Made by a program: the position numbers and the translations under genes. The notes below the pieces were generated by a model, which did no database searches, was not told the origin of the DNA, and saw only the letters and a program-made list of their open reading frames with translations. DNA of 64,000 bases, taken from contig JAFXFS010000016.1 of assembly GCA_017513445.1 (NCBI GenBank), positions 62,001 through 126,000 on the forward strand. The letters run 5' to 3'. The DNA is from Bacteroidales bacterium. Its GTDB lineage: Bacteria > Bacteroidota > Bacteroidia > Bacteroidales > UBA932. This document shows, piece after piece, positions 1-8,139 of the stretch (positions are counted from its first letter, which is position 1; each line of letters begins with the position of its first letter).

Positions 1-968
1 GCCTTGATCAAAATCTCTAATGGAGTCTGATACAACCACTTACGAGGAGGAATTGAACTTTCCCAAGGACGTTCTCCCTCTTCAAAGCGAGGGTAAGAGG
101 TCATATATGCAGCAGTACCGGCAATTGGGAATGATCCTTTACCACCTGCTATTCTATCGCGAATTTCTCCACCACTACCTGTTGCAGCACCATTAAATGG
201 CTCTACTGTAGTAGGGAAGTTGTGTGTTTCAGCTTTAAGAGAAATTACAGTCTCAGCTTCGTCAAGTTGGAAGAAATCTGCCTTTGAACCATCTTTAGGA
301 TGGAACATTTTTACTGTAGGTCCTTCAATGAAAGCACAGTTGTCTTTATATGCAGAAACAATTGAGTTTGGATTTTGAGCTGATGTCTCTTTAATCATCT
401 TAAATAGAGAAGACTCCATCTCTTTACCATCTATAATAAATGTTCCATTGAAAATTTTATGACGGCAGTGTTCAGAGTTAACTTGTGAAAAACCAAATAC
501 CTCTGAATCAGTCAATGCTCTTCCAATCTTTGCACTCAAATCCTCAAGATACTTAATCTCTATATCTGAAAGTGCTAAACCCTCTTGTTTATTATATTCG
601 TGAAAATCTGTAATATAGATAATCTCTTGTGGCTCTTTATCAACTGTGAAAATTGATTGATCCAATTTAGAGTAAACTCTTTGAAGCATCCTGTCGTATG
701 AAGCATCAGCACTTTCAACAGGGAAGAACTCCTCAATCCTTTCGATACCACTAATCTTCATATTACGTGTAATCTCAACAGCAGTAGTACTCCAAGGGGT
801 AATCATCTCCTTTGTTGGACCGACAAAATAGCCGTTAATCTCCTCACAGTCAAGATACTGTGCTTTGTCAAACAACCACGAAAGTGCATTGATATCACCT
901 TCACTCAAAACTGAATTACAACTTAATGCTATAACAGAACCAGAATTACTCTTAAAAAATTTAATCAT
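1..968 (-). CDS. purL: Phosphoribosylformylglycinamidine synthase, N-terminal part (runs off window start)
   Basis: Reading leftwards from the ATG at 968-966 gives 322 uninterrupted codons that continue past base 1. The PurL signature QVNSEHCRHKIF is present, followed by ETHNFPTTVEPFNGAATGSG and GGEIRDRIAGGKGSF, which belong to the first ATP-binding half of the FGAM synthase core. The enzyme converts FGAR plus glutamine plus ATP to FGAM in cytoplasmic purine synthesis. The long N-terminal region before the signature (about 190 residues) fits the large single-chain type with a C-terminal glutaminase of roughly 1,200 residues in total. That C-terminal part lies outside the window, so it cannot be confirmed here. 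The gene is divergent from folC, and an apparent -7 box lies just upstream at 989-996. Confidence 0.95.
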   Translation of the reverse strand, partial: MIKFFKSNSGSVIALSCNSVLSEGDINALSWLFDKAQYLDCEEINGYFVGPTKEMITPWSTTAVEITRNMKISGIERIEEFFPVESADASYDRMLQRVYSKLDQSIFTVDKEPQEIIYITDFHEYNKQEGLALSDIEIKYLEDLSAKIGRALTDSEVFGFSQVNSEHCRHKIFNGTFIIDGKEMESSLFKMIKETSAQNPNSIVSAYKDNCAFIEGPTVKMFHPKDGSKADFFQLDEAETVISLKAETHNFPTTVEPFNGAATGSGGEIRDRIAGGKGSFPIAGTAAYMTSYPRFEEGERPWESSIPPRKWLYQTPLEILIK

Positions 969-988
969 ATCAAAATCGATTTATCTCG

Positions 989-996
989 CGAAAGTA
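989..996 (-). promoter_or_regulatory. Putative -7 promoter element of purL
   Basis: TACTTTCG on the minus strand is one base away from the Bacteroidota -7 consensus TAnnTTTG. It lies about 20 bases before the purL start. No clear -33 TTTG was found, so this rests on the -7 match and position alone. Confidence 0.4.
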
Positions 997-1086
997 GTAA
1001 AAAAAGAGGAATTTTCTAACTGCTTTAGACCATTTATAGAAATATCAGAACTTTTTAGCAAATTTGCGTTTAATAAATTGATAATT

Positions 1087-2352
1087 ATGGATGAAAAACT
1101 ATACAAAAAAGAGTTAGAATTTATTTTTAATCGATTCCCATCTTACCAGGTAGTAGGAGAGAGGGCATATAAACCAGGTGTTGAAAATATGGTGAAATTT
1201 GATCAATATCTTGGATCACCATCTCAAAAATTTGACTCAATACATATTGCAGGGACAAATGGTAAAGGTTCCACTTCTCACCTCCTTGCCTCTGTTTTTG
1301 CCTCTAACGGATATAGAGTTGGACTATACACATCACCACACCTTAAAGATTTTAGAGAGAGGATAAAGATTTGTGATTCAAATGGTTATCAAATGATTTC
1401 ACAAGATGAAGTATATAAATTTCTCACTCAACACAGAGACTATTTTATTGAAAATAATCTATCCTTTTTTGAAATAACAACTGCTCTTGCTTTTTCTCAC
1501 TTTTCTCAATCACAAATAGATATTGCGATAATTGAGACAGGTCTGGGTGGTAGATTGGATTCAACAAATATTATTACTCCTAAGTTGTCAATTATCACCA
1601 ATATTGGCTTTGATCACTGTCAATATTTAGGTAATACACTCCAAGAGATTGCAACAGAAAAGGGAGGTATTATTAAGCAAAATGGTAAAGTACTAATAGG
1701 CGAGGCCGATGGTGTATGTAGGGAGGTATTTGAAAATATTGCTACAGAAAAGAGTGCTGAAATCCACTTTGCAGATCAAAATAATGATGTAGATCTTTCT
1801 CAATTTGATCTTCAGGGAGATTATCAAAGATTTAATATAAATTGCGTAAAAGGTGCTTTATCGATACTCTCTAAAATCGGATATTCTTTTGATAATCAAT
1901 TAGTTGACAAGGGGTTAAAAAACACATCAAGAAACACTGGACTTCTGGGAAGGTGGCAAGTCATATCACACAATCCTACTACAATTTGTGATACCGGCCA
2001 TAATGCTCACGGTTTGAAACATGTTTTTAACCAATTAACAAGATTGCATCAAGAGAGAGTTTATGACAAAATCTATATCATTTTCGGTACAGTTGTAGAA
2101 CGAGATTTGGACTCACTCCTTGAAATTATGCCCAATTTTCCAAAATATTTTATAACAAGAGCAGATAATCACAGAGCTTTAGAACCAAAAATTCTTGCAA
2201 AAAAAATGTTAGATGCTGGCTTTGATGTAGATATTTGTGAATCAATATCTTTAGCAATCGAACAAGCAACTAATTCTGCAAATGAGAGTGATTTAATCTT
2301 TATTGGAGGTAGTACTTATCTCGTTGCAGAGAGTGATATTTCAGGAAAATAA
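1087..2352 (+). CDS. folC: Bifunctional folylpolyglutamate synthase / dihydrofolate synthase
   Basis: 421 residues. The Mur-ligase-type P-loop appears as HIAGTNGKGSTSHLL near residue 55, followed by GLYTSPHLKDFRERI. The motif IIETGLGGRLDSTN is the folate/Mur ligase core motif, and CDTGHNAHG begins the C-terminal ligase domain. The enzyme adds glutamate to dihydropteroate and to folates. The reading frame stays open upstream to 865, but that stretch lies inside purL on the other strand. The ATG at 1087 begins a sequence (MDEKLYKKELEFIF) that looks like the normal FolC start, so I chose it. A lipoprotein gene follows 44 bases downstream with its own promoter-like box. Confidence 0.95.
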   Translation: MDEKLYKKELEFIFNRFPSYQVVGERAYKPGVENMVKFDQYLGSPSQKFDSIHIAGTNGKGSTSHLLASVFASNGYRVGLYTSPHLKDFRERIKICDSNGYQMISQDEVYKFLTQHRDYFIENNLSFFEITTALAFSHFSQSQIDIAIIETGLGGRLDSTNIITPKLSIITNIGFDHCQYLGNTLQEIATEKGGIIKQNGKVLIGEADGVCREVFENIATEKSAEIHFADQNNDVDLSQFDLQGDYQRFNINCVKGALSILSKIGYSFDNQLVDKGLKNTSRNTGLLGRWQVISHNPTTICDTGHNAHGLKHVFNQLTRLHQERVYDKIYIIFGTVVERDLDSLLEIMPNFPKYFITRADNHRALEPKILAKKMLDAGFDVDICESISLAIEQATNSANESDLIFIGGSTYLVAESDISGK

Positions 2353-2353
2353 T

Positions 2354-2361
2354 TATATTTG
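2354..2361 (+). promoter_or_regulatory. Putative -7 promoter element for the lipoprotein operon
   Basis: TATATTTG is an exact match to TAnnTTTG. It starts two bases after the folC stop and ends 35 bases before the lipoprotein start at 2397. It probably drives the two DUF4988 lipoproteins and rmuC. Confidence 0.5.
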
Positions 2362-2396
2362 TGCTTATTAGGTGAAATTTTTTAACGTTTATTTAT

Positions 2397-4637
2397 ATGA
2401 AAAAATTACTATTATTTACATTGTGTTGTTTAACACTGAGTTTGACAAGTTGTAATTTTGAGATTGAAAACAAAATTACAGAATTAGAGAAAAGAGTCTT
2501 GGCTTTGGAAAAATATACCCAGACACTTAATACAAATATCTCATCTCTTCAAACATTGGTAAATGCTTTGAGTGAGAATGATTATGTAACAGCAGTAACA
2601 GATATATATGAAGATGGTGTACTAGTTGGTTACAAAATCTCTTTCAAAAACTCTCCTGATGCTGTAATTCATTTAGGACAAGATGGACAAGATGGAACAG
2701 ATGGAAAAATTCCATATTTGGGCATTGATGTAGCAGAAGATGGAAACTATTACTGGACAGTTGCTTATGGTGATGGCGAACCTGAATTCCTAAAAGATCC
2801 AATAGGAAATAAGATCCCTGCTGTAGGCCAGGATGGTAAAGATGGAGAAGATGGAGAAGATGGCAAGGACGGAGAAGATGGAAAAGATGGCGAAAATGGT
2901 CAAGATGGTGCTAATGGTCAAAATGGAAAAGATGGCATTACCCCTCAATTGAAAATTGAAGAGGGATTCTGGTATGTATCATACGATAATGGCAATACTT
3001 GGAATAAGTTAGGAGAATCAACTGGTGAGGTTGGTGATAATATTTTCGAAGGAATTGATACATCTAATCCAGATTATATAATCTTCACTGTTAAGAATGT
3101 TGGTACAATCAAAATTCCAAGCTGGAGCGCATTTGAAAAATTGACTCTAAAGATTGATTCAATCAACACTAACTACAAGAATCTTGCGAAAAGCATTGAG
3201 GATATGGCAAGAGATTCTTATGTTACAAGTATTACAGCCAATAAAGACAAAGATGGTAATATTATCAGTTATAGTTTACAATTCTCTGATGACACATTCT
3301 ATACTATTAACAATGGTATTAAAGGTGACACAGGCGATATCCCATCACTAAGTATTAAAAAAGCAGAGGATAGTCTTTATTACTGGGTAATTGGCAAGAA
3401 GGTATTAGATGAGGCTGGAGAAGAGACTCTACAATATGAATGGATGCTTGATGAAAGTGGTAATAAAATTCAGGCAGCTGCTACAAATGGAACTAATGGA
3501 CAAACACCTTATTTAAGTATTAAAAAGGATACAGACGATTACTATTACTGGACAATTAAATGGGGTAATGAAGAGGCAACTTGGTTGTTGGATGATAATG
3601 GATTTAAAGTAAAAGCAAACAGCACTGATGGTGTTCAATTCTTCGAGAGTGTTGATATCACAAACGATAGTTATATTGTAATGACTTTAACCAGTGGTGA
3701 AGTTGTAAGATTAGTTAAATATGAAGCATACGAACTCCTTAGATCAAATGTTAATAAAATTACTGATAACATCTTATCATTAACAAATTTGGTTACTTCA
3801 ATTAATCTAAGAACCTATATCAAAGTGTTGACACCAATTATATCTGAATCAGACACAATTGGTTACAAGATTGTATTGTCAGATAATAGAGAGATGAGTA
3901 TCTACAATGGTATTGATGCAGTTGCACCAAAAATCAGTGTGGCAAAGGGTGATGATGAGAGATACTACTGGACTGTACAATATGGAAGTATGCCGGTTGA
4001 ATGGATTTTGGATGAAGAGGGAAACAAACTTCTTGCTGAAGCACAGGATGGACTTCCTGGTCTTACTCCAGAGTTGATAGTAGAAAAAGATAGTGATGGT
4101 ATCTATTATTGGAAAATCAAAATTGGTGATACAAGCAATTGGATAACTGCTTCTGATGGTGTAACAAAGATTCAGGCGATGGTACCTACCGGAGATGGAT
4201 TAGTTGGCACATCATTCTTCGAGAGCGTAACAGCAGATGAGAACTTCCTTAATATTGTGCTTTCAGGTTCTAAGGATGTTTTCAAACTTCAATTCTACAA
4301 AGAGTTTGAATTAAAATCATTAACAGTTACTGATTATAATGGTAAGGTTTACACTATGACAGGTAATTCTCTTGATATCACTAACACTTTGACAGCAACT
4401 ACATATACTGTAAACTACACTATTGATTGTACCTATACTGTTCCAACAATTGAATATGTATCTACATCTACTATTAGTGCTTATAGCGGTTCAATAGTAA
4501 CAAATAATGAGACAAGTTCTCATACTGGTACATTTAATATTTTAGCTCCAATTGAAACTGGAATCAACGATAAGATTATTCTTTTCTTCTCGGATAATGC
4601 AGGTAAAACAGTAGTAAGAACAATTTACTTTAAATAG
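2397..4637 (+). CDS. DUF4988 / collagen-like modular surface lipoprotein A
   Basis: 746 residues. A lipoprotein signal ends in the lipobox LTSC with Cys19. Residues 24-60 form a heptad-rich coiled coil, and the region up to about 100 resembles DUF4988, the domain found at the N-terminus of many Bacteroidales surface proteins, some annotated as PL29-lyase-like. The protein is built from three units of about 200 residues (24-243, 244-443, 444-640). Each has a coiled coil, a Y-[VI]-x-x-[VL]-T hairpin, and one or two short modules centred on YYW (118, 328, 382, 523 and 570). Residues 144-180 form a GxY tract rich in DG. Residues 640-746 look like an Ig-type beta-sandwich. No catalytic domain is recognised. 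It probably forms an elongated fibre on the outer membrane, but its ligand is unknown. Confidence 0.8.
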   Translation: MKKLLLFTLCCLTLSLTSCNFEIENKITELEKRVLALEKYTQTLNTNISSLQTLVNALSENDYVTAVTDIYEDGVLVGYKISFKNSPDAVIHLGQDGQDGTDGKIPYLGIDVAEDGNYYWTVAYGDGEPEFLKDPIGNKIPAVGQDGKDGEDGEDGKDGEDGKDGENGQDGANGQNGKDGITPQLKIEEGFWYVSYDNGNTWNKLGESTGEVGDNIFEGIDTSNPDYIIFTVKNVGTIKIPSWSAFEKLTLKIDSINTNYKNLAKSIEDMARDSYVTSITANKDKDGNIISYSLQFSDDTFYTINNGIKGDTGDIPSLSIKKAEDSLYYWVIGKKVLDEAGEETLQYEWMLDESGNKIQAAATNGTNGQTPYLSIKKDTDDYYYWTIKWGNEEATWLLDDNGFKVKANSTDGVQFFESVDITNDSYIVMTLTSGEVVRLVKYEAYELLRSNVNKITDNILSLTNLVTSINLRTYIKVLTPIISESDTIGYKIVLSDNREMSIYNGIDAVAPKISVAKGDDERYYWTVQYGSMPVEWILDEEGNKLLAEAQDGLPGLTPELIVEKDSDGIYYWKIKIGDTSNWITASDGVTKIQAMVPTGDGLVGTSFFESVTADENFLNIVLSGSKDVFKLQFYKEFELKSLTVTDYNGKVYTMTGNSLDITNTLTATTYTVNYTIDCTYTVPTIEYVSTSTISAYSGSIVTNNETSSHTGTFNILAPIETGINDKIILFFSDNAGKTVVRTIYFK
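2826..2936 (+). repeat. In-frame 9-base collagen-like repeat tract in lipoprotein A
   Basis: About twelve successive Gly-x-x triplets (mostly GKD, GED, GQD and GEN) are encoded by near-identical 9-base units of the form GATGGnnAA. Such tracts can change length by slippage without breaking the frame. A matching tract lies at 5090-5191 in the downstream paralogue. Confidence 0.8.
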
Positions 4638-4645
4638 TAGCAGTT

Positions 4646-6862
4646 ATGAAAGTTTTGAAATATTTATTCATATCAATTCTCGTCACGACTGCTCTGACAA
4701 GTTGTAATAAAGAGAATTGGGAGCGCATCGAGAATATAGAATCAAAAGTTACAAAGCTGGAAGCTCTTTGTAATCAGATGAATAGCGATGTGGAAGCATT
4801 GCAAGTTATTGTTAATGCATTGAACGAGAATATCTTTATTAAAAGTATTACAAAACACTCTAAAGACTCTCACGATGGTTATGTAATTCTTTTCACAAAT
4901 GGTAAAGAGGATAAGAGAATTGCAATTTACTCCGGACACGATGGAAAAGATGGTTACAATGCATCTACTCCTGTAATTGGTGTAAAAAGATACTCTGATG
5001 GCTACTTCTACTGGACTATTACTATTATGGGTAAAGAGAGTTTTATCGTTTCTGAAGATGGTAAAATGATTAGAGCTCAAGCAAAGAATGGTAAAGATGG
5101 TAAAGATGGTGAAGATGGCAAAGATGGAGCTAACGGAAGCAATGGCACTAATGGAGAGGATGGACAAAATGGTGTGGATGGCGAGGATGGAATCACTCCT
5201 CAATTAAAAATTGAAGAGGGTTTCTGGATGATATCTGTTGATAATGGCAAAAGTTGGGAGAAACTATCTGAAGCTACTGGAGAAGATGGAATATCATACT
5301 TTAAGGATGTTAGACTCGATAAAGCAAATGGTTGCGTAATTTTCACTCTTCAAAATGGAGAAGAGATCAAAGTTGTCCTATATGACTATATGATCGATCT
5401 ATATGATGACTTAGAGTTTTATGTTAACAGTTGGATAGAATTTATCAGTCGTGTTATCAATGATATCAACTCATACGATTATATCACTTCAGTTGAATAT
5501 TTGGTAGAAGAGGGCGATACAGTTGCTACAACTATCAACTTTATGAAAAGTGAACCGATTACACTTAAAAAGGGTGATAAAGGGGATCCTACACCTGAAT
5601 TTACTATCGGAACAGCAGAAATAGATGGTGTTTACTATTGGACTCTAAATATTAAGGATAAAGAGCCAATTTTCATCACTGATGCAACTGGAAAAAGAAT
5701 TCAGGCAAAAGGTATTGATGGTAAAAATGGCGGTGTCCCTTATGCCAAACCAGAACTTAATCCAGCTGATAATCAAGTCTATTGGAAAATTCATTATGGA
5801 GATGGTACAGCATCTTGGTTATTGGATGATAACAATGAAAAGATGAAGGTCAGAGGTACCGATGCTGATGGCTGGTTGTCGGCTATAGATTCTTCGAACG
5901 AAGATTATGTCACATTTACTCTGTTTAGCGGTGAGATAGTCAAAATTCCCACTATTGAATACCACGAAAAGACTCAATCATTGATGGATAAAGCAAATTC
6001 TGATATTCAAGATTTAATATCAATTATTACTGTTTTGGATGAGACTGATAAATATTTCACTGATGTAAAGAGTGTAGAGATTGAAGGAAAAGTTGCTTAT
6101 CAGGAGATTTTCTTTAATGATGGAACCTCTATAAAAATCTTCAATGGAAATAGTTCAGAAGATATTGTAATGGAGAATCTTACTCCAATAATCTCTATCA
6201 AACAATTTACAGATGGCAACTACTATTGGACAATTAAGTTTGGTTCAAACAGAGAGGATTGGCTTCTTGATGAAAACAATAGAATGATCAAGGCAAAGGG
6301 TAAAGATGGTGCAGATAACACAACAAACTACCCTGTGATTGGTATTAAAAATATTGGTGGTGTAGATTATTGGACTATTACAATCGGCACTACTATAACC
6401 TATCCTCTTGATGAAGAGGGTAATAAAATTCCTGTTCAACTAACAGTCAGTGATGAAGAAATTTATGGCTCAGATAATCGTATTTTCAAGAGTGTATCAG
6501 CCAATGAAGATTATTTGATAATTGAACTTTTAAATGGCACAGAATTTAAGTTTTATCGCTATAAAGATTTTAAAGTTACCCTTTTAACATATCCATTGTC
6601 ACCTGTTAAAGTAAATTCAGAATTCAATGTTACAATAAAGGTTGAAGGGACATATGATACTCCACTTATCGACTATATCTCTAATAATATTTATGCTACA
6701 TCTATTACTACAGAGCAAAATAGTGATACAAAGGTGTGGAATTCAACAATGACCTTCAAACTTGCAAATGCTACTGATTCTATATCAAATGTTACGATTT
6801 TTGTAACAGACGGTAAGGATAAGTTGATTATTAAAACAATCGAAGTTCAAGTAGCAGAATAA
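4646..6862 (+). CDS. DUF4988 / collagen-like modular surface lipoprotein B (paralogue of A)
   Basis: 738 residues, starting 8 bases after lipoprotein A and sharing its whole architecture. The lipobox is LTSC with Cys20. A coiled coil spans about 25-60, and a DG-rich collagen-like tract spans 149-182. The block GITPQLKIEEGFW is shared with A. YYW-type modules centre on residues 122, 331, 379, 527 and 575. Three large units are followed by an Ig-like C-terminal region (about 643-738). The two genes probably arose by tandem duplication, since domain order and spacing match. Sequence identity is clearly higher in the collagen/GITPQ region than elsewhere. A surface fibre or heteromeric stalk is an inference. 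No enzyme motif is visible. Confidence 0.8.
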   Translation: MKVLKYLFISILVTTALTSCNKENWERIENIESKVTKLEALCNQMNSDVEALQVIVNALNENIFIKSITKHSKDSHDGYVILFTNGKEDKRIAIYSGHDGKDGYNASTPVIGVKRYSDGYFYWTITIMGKESFIVSEDGKMIRAQAKNGKDGKDGEDGKDGANGSNGTNGEDGQNGVDGEDGITPQLKIEEGFWMISVDNGKSWEKLSEATGEDGISYFKDVRLDKANGCVIFTLQNGEEIKVVLYDYMIDLYDDLEFYVNSWIEFISRVINDINSYDYITSVEYLVEEGDTVATTINFMKSEPITLKKGDKGDPTPEFTIGTAEIDGVYYWTLNIKDKEPIFITDATGKRIQAKGIDGKNGGVPYAKPELNPADNQVYWKIHYGDGTASWLLDDNNEKMKVRGTDADGWLSAIDSSNEDYVTFTLFSGEIVKIPTIEYHEKTQSLMDKANSDIQDLISIITVLDETDKYFTDVKSVEIEGKVAYQEIFFNDGTSIKIFNGNSSEDIVMENLTPIISIKQFTDGNYYWTIKFGSNREDWLLDENNRMIKAKGKDGADNTTNYPVIGIKNIGGVDYWTITIGTTITYPLDEEGNKIPVQLTVSDEEIYGSDNRIFKSVSANEDYLIIELLNGTEFKFYRYKDFKVTLLTYPLSPVKVNSEFNVTIKVEGTYDTPLIDYISNNIYATSITTEQNSDTKVWNSTMTFKLANATDSISNVTIFVTDGKDKLIIKTIEVQVAE
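5090..5191 (+). repeat. In-frame 9-base collagen-like repeat tract in lipoprotein B
   Basis: Eleven Gly-x-x triplets (GKD, GED, GAN, GSN, GTN, GQN, GVD) are encoded by 9-base units. This is the counterpart of 2826-2936 in lipoprotein A. The triplets are more varied here, with more Asn. Confidence 0.75.
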
Positions 6863-6866
6863 AGAA

Positions 6867-8081
6867 TTGGAACTATTTATATTAATATTATCGGCACTTC
6901 TGCTCCTTATTTCCATTATATTTTTTATAATAATTTATAATGGTATAAGGAGCAATAGAAGGGCTATTGATAGAATCAAAGAGGAGATTTGGGAGAGCAA
7001 TAGCTCACTCAAGGAGATAATGAATCTACAATTTGATTCTACTGAGAAACTTTTGTCTGATAAAATTTTATTAATAGATAAAGGTATTGATGAACGTCTA
7101 AACAATATCGAAAAATCTCAACAACAACTTTCTCAACAGACAAAAGAGAGACTCTCGATTATACAAACAACAGTTGACGAAAAGTTAGAAAAGACACTTA
7201 ATGAACGAATTAGCAAGAGTTTTGAACTCGTTGGAAAACAACTTGTAGAGGTTCAGAAAGGTCTTGGAGAAATGCACTCTCTCGCACAAGATGTCGGAGG
7301 ACTTAAGAGAGTGCTAAGTAATGTTAAAATGAGGGGAGGTTTTGGTGAAATACAACTCTCACTTCTTCTTGAACAGCTTCTTGCTCCTGGTCAGTATGAG
7401 AGCAATGTAAGGACAAAAAGCACAGGAAATAACTTTGTGGAATTTGCAATAAAACTTCCTGGAAATGGGACAAACGACTCTGTAGTCTGGCTACCTATAG
7501 ATGCAAAATTTCCTAAAGATGTATATGAAAATCTGCTCGATGCATACGATGCTTCTGATACTACACTAATCGAGTCATCTCAAAAAGCACTTTATGATGC
7601 AGTTAGAAGGTGTGCTAAGGATATTAGTGAAAAATATATTGAGGTACCAAACACAACAGATTTTGCAATAATGTTTCTTCCTTTTGAGGGTATTTTTGCA
7701 GAAGTTGTTCGTTCCGCATCATTCCTTCAAGAGATACAGAATAAATATAAAATAATTGTAACTGGCCCAACTACACTTGCTGCAATTCTAAATAGTCTTC
7801 AAATTGGTTTTAGGACTTTAGCAATTCAAAAGAGAAGCGGTGAAGTCTGGCAAATTTTGGGTGCAGTCAAGAGTGAATTTTCAAAATTTGGCGGCTTGAT
7901 AGATAAAGCTCAGAAAAAGATTAAATCTGGAATTGATGACCTTGATGATTTAGTTGGTGTGAGAACTCGCCAAATAGAAAACAGACTAAAAGAGATAGAA
8001 TCAGTCGATGAAGTGACTGCTTCCAGACTTCTAAACGATACTATTCCATATCTAAGTGAAAAAAATAGCGTGGAAGAGTAA
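6867..8081 (+). CDS. rmuC: DNA recombination protein RmuC homologue
   Basis: 404 residues. A single N-terminal membrane helix (about residues 3-25) is followed by a long coiled coil (about 30-130). The RmuC core follows, with LKRVLSNVKMRGGFGEIQL, PIDAKFP near residue 212 and MFLPFEGIFAEVVR. RmuC-type proteins are PD-(D/E)XK-nuclease-like membrane-associated proteins that limit DNA inversions. The start is the TTG at 6867, four bases after the lipoprotein B stop. It is preferred because it supplies the membrane helix expected of the family, while the next ATG (near residue 50) would remove it. The gene probably shares a transcript with the two lipoproteins. Confidence 0.88.
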   Translation: MELFILILSALLLLISIIFFIIIYNGIRSNRRAIDRIKEEIWESNSSLKEIMNLQFDSTEKLLSDKILLIDKGIDERLNNIEKSQQQLSQQTKERLSIIQTTVDEKLEKTLNERISKSFELVGKQLVEVQKGLGEMHSLAQDVGGLKRVLSNVKMRGGFGEIQLSLLLEQLLAPGQYESNVRTKSTGNNFVEFAIKLPGNGTNDSVVWLPIDAKFPKDVYENLLDAYDASDTTLIESSQKALYDAVRRCAKDISEKYIEVPNTTDFAIMFLPFEGIFAEVVRSASFLQEIQNKYKIIVTGPTTLAAILNSLQIGFRTLAIQKRSGEVWQILGAVKSEFSKFGGLIDKAQKKIKSGIDDLDDLVGVRTRQIENRLKEIESVDEVTASRLLNDTIPYLSEKNSVEE

Positions 8082-8110
8082 TATTTTTTCTCACTATAAA
8101 TAATAATGAC

Positions 8111-8118
8111 TATTTTTG
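8111..8118 (+). promoter_or_regulatory. Putative -7 promoter element of carAB
   Basis: TATTTTTG matches TAnnTTTG exactly and ends 21 bases before the carA ATG at 8140. No -33 TTTG is evident at the usual spacing. Confidence 0.5.
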
Positions 8119-8139
8119 CTTGATTAAAAAAATAGTTAA

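Noticed and set aside
865..1086. N-terminal extension of FolC by 74 codons
   Set aside because: The extension lies on the opposite strand of purL and the purL promoter, and has no FolC-like sequence. The ATG at 1087 fits the family.
4742..5203. Long antisense frame opposite lipoprotein B
   Set aside because: It is an artefact of the repetitive GAT-GGN coding tract read backwards as an Ile/Ser-rich sequence. It has no start context or family likeness.
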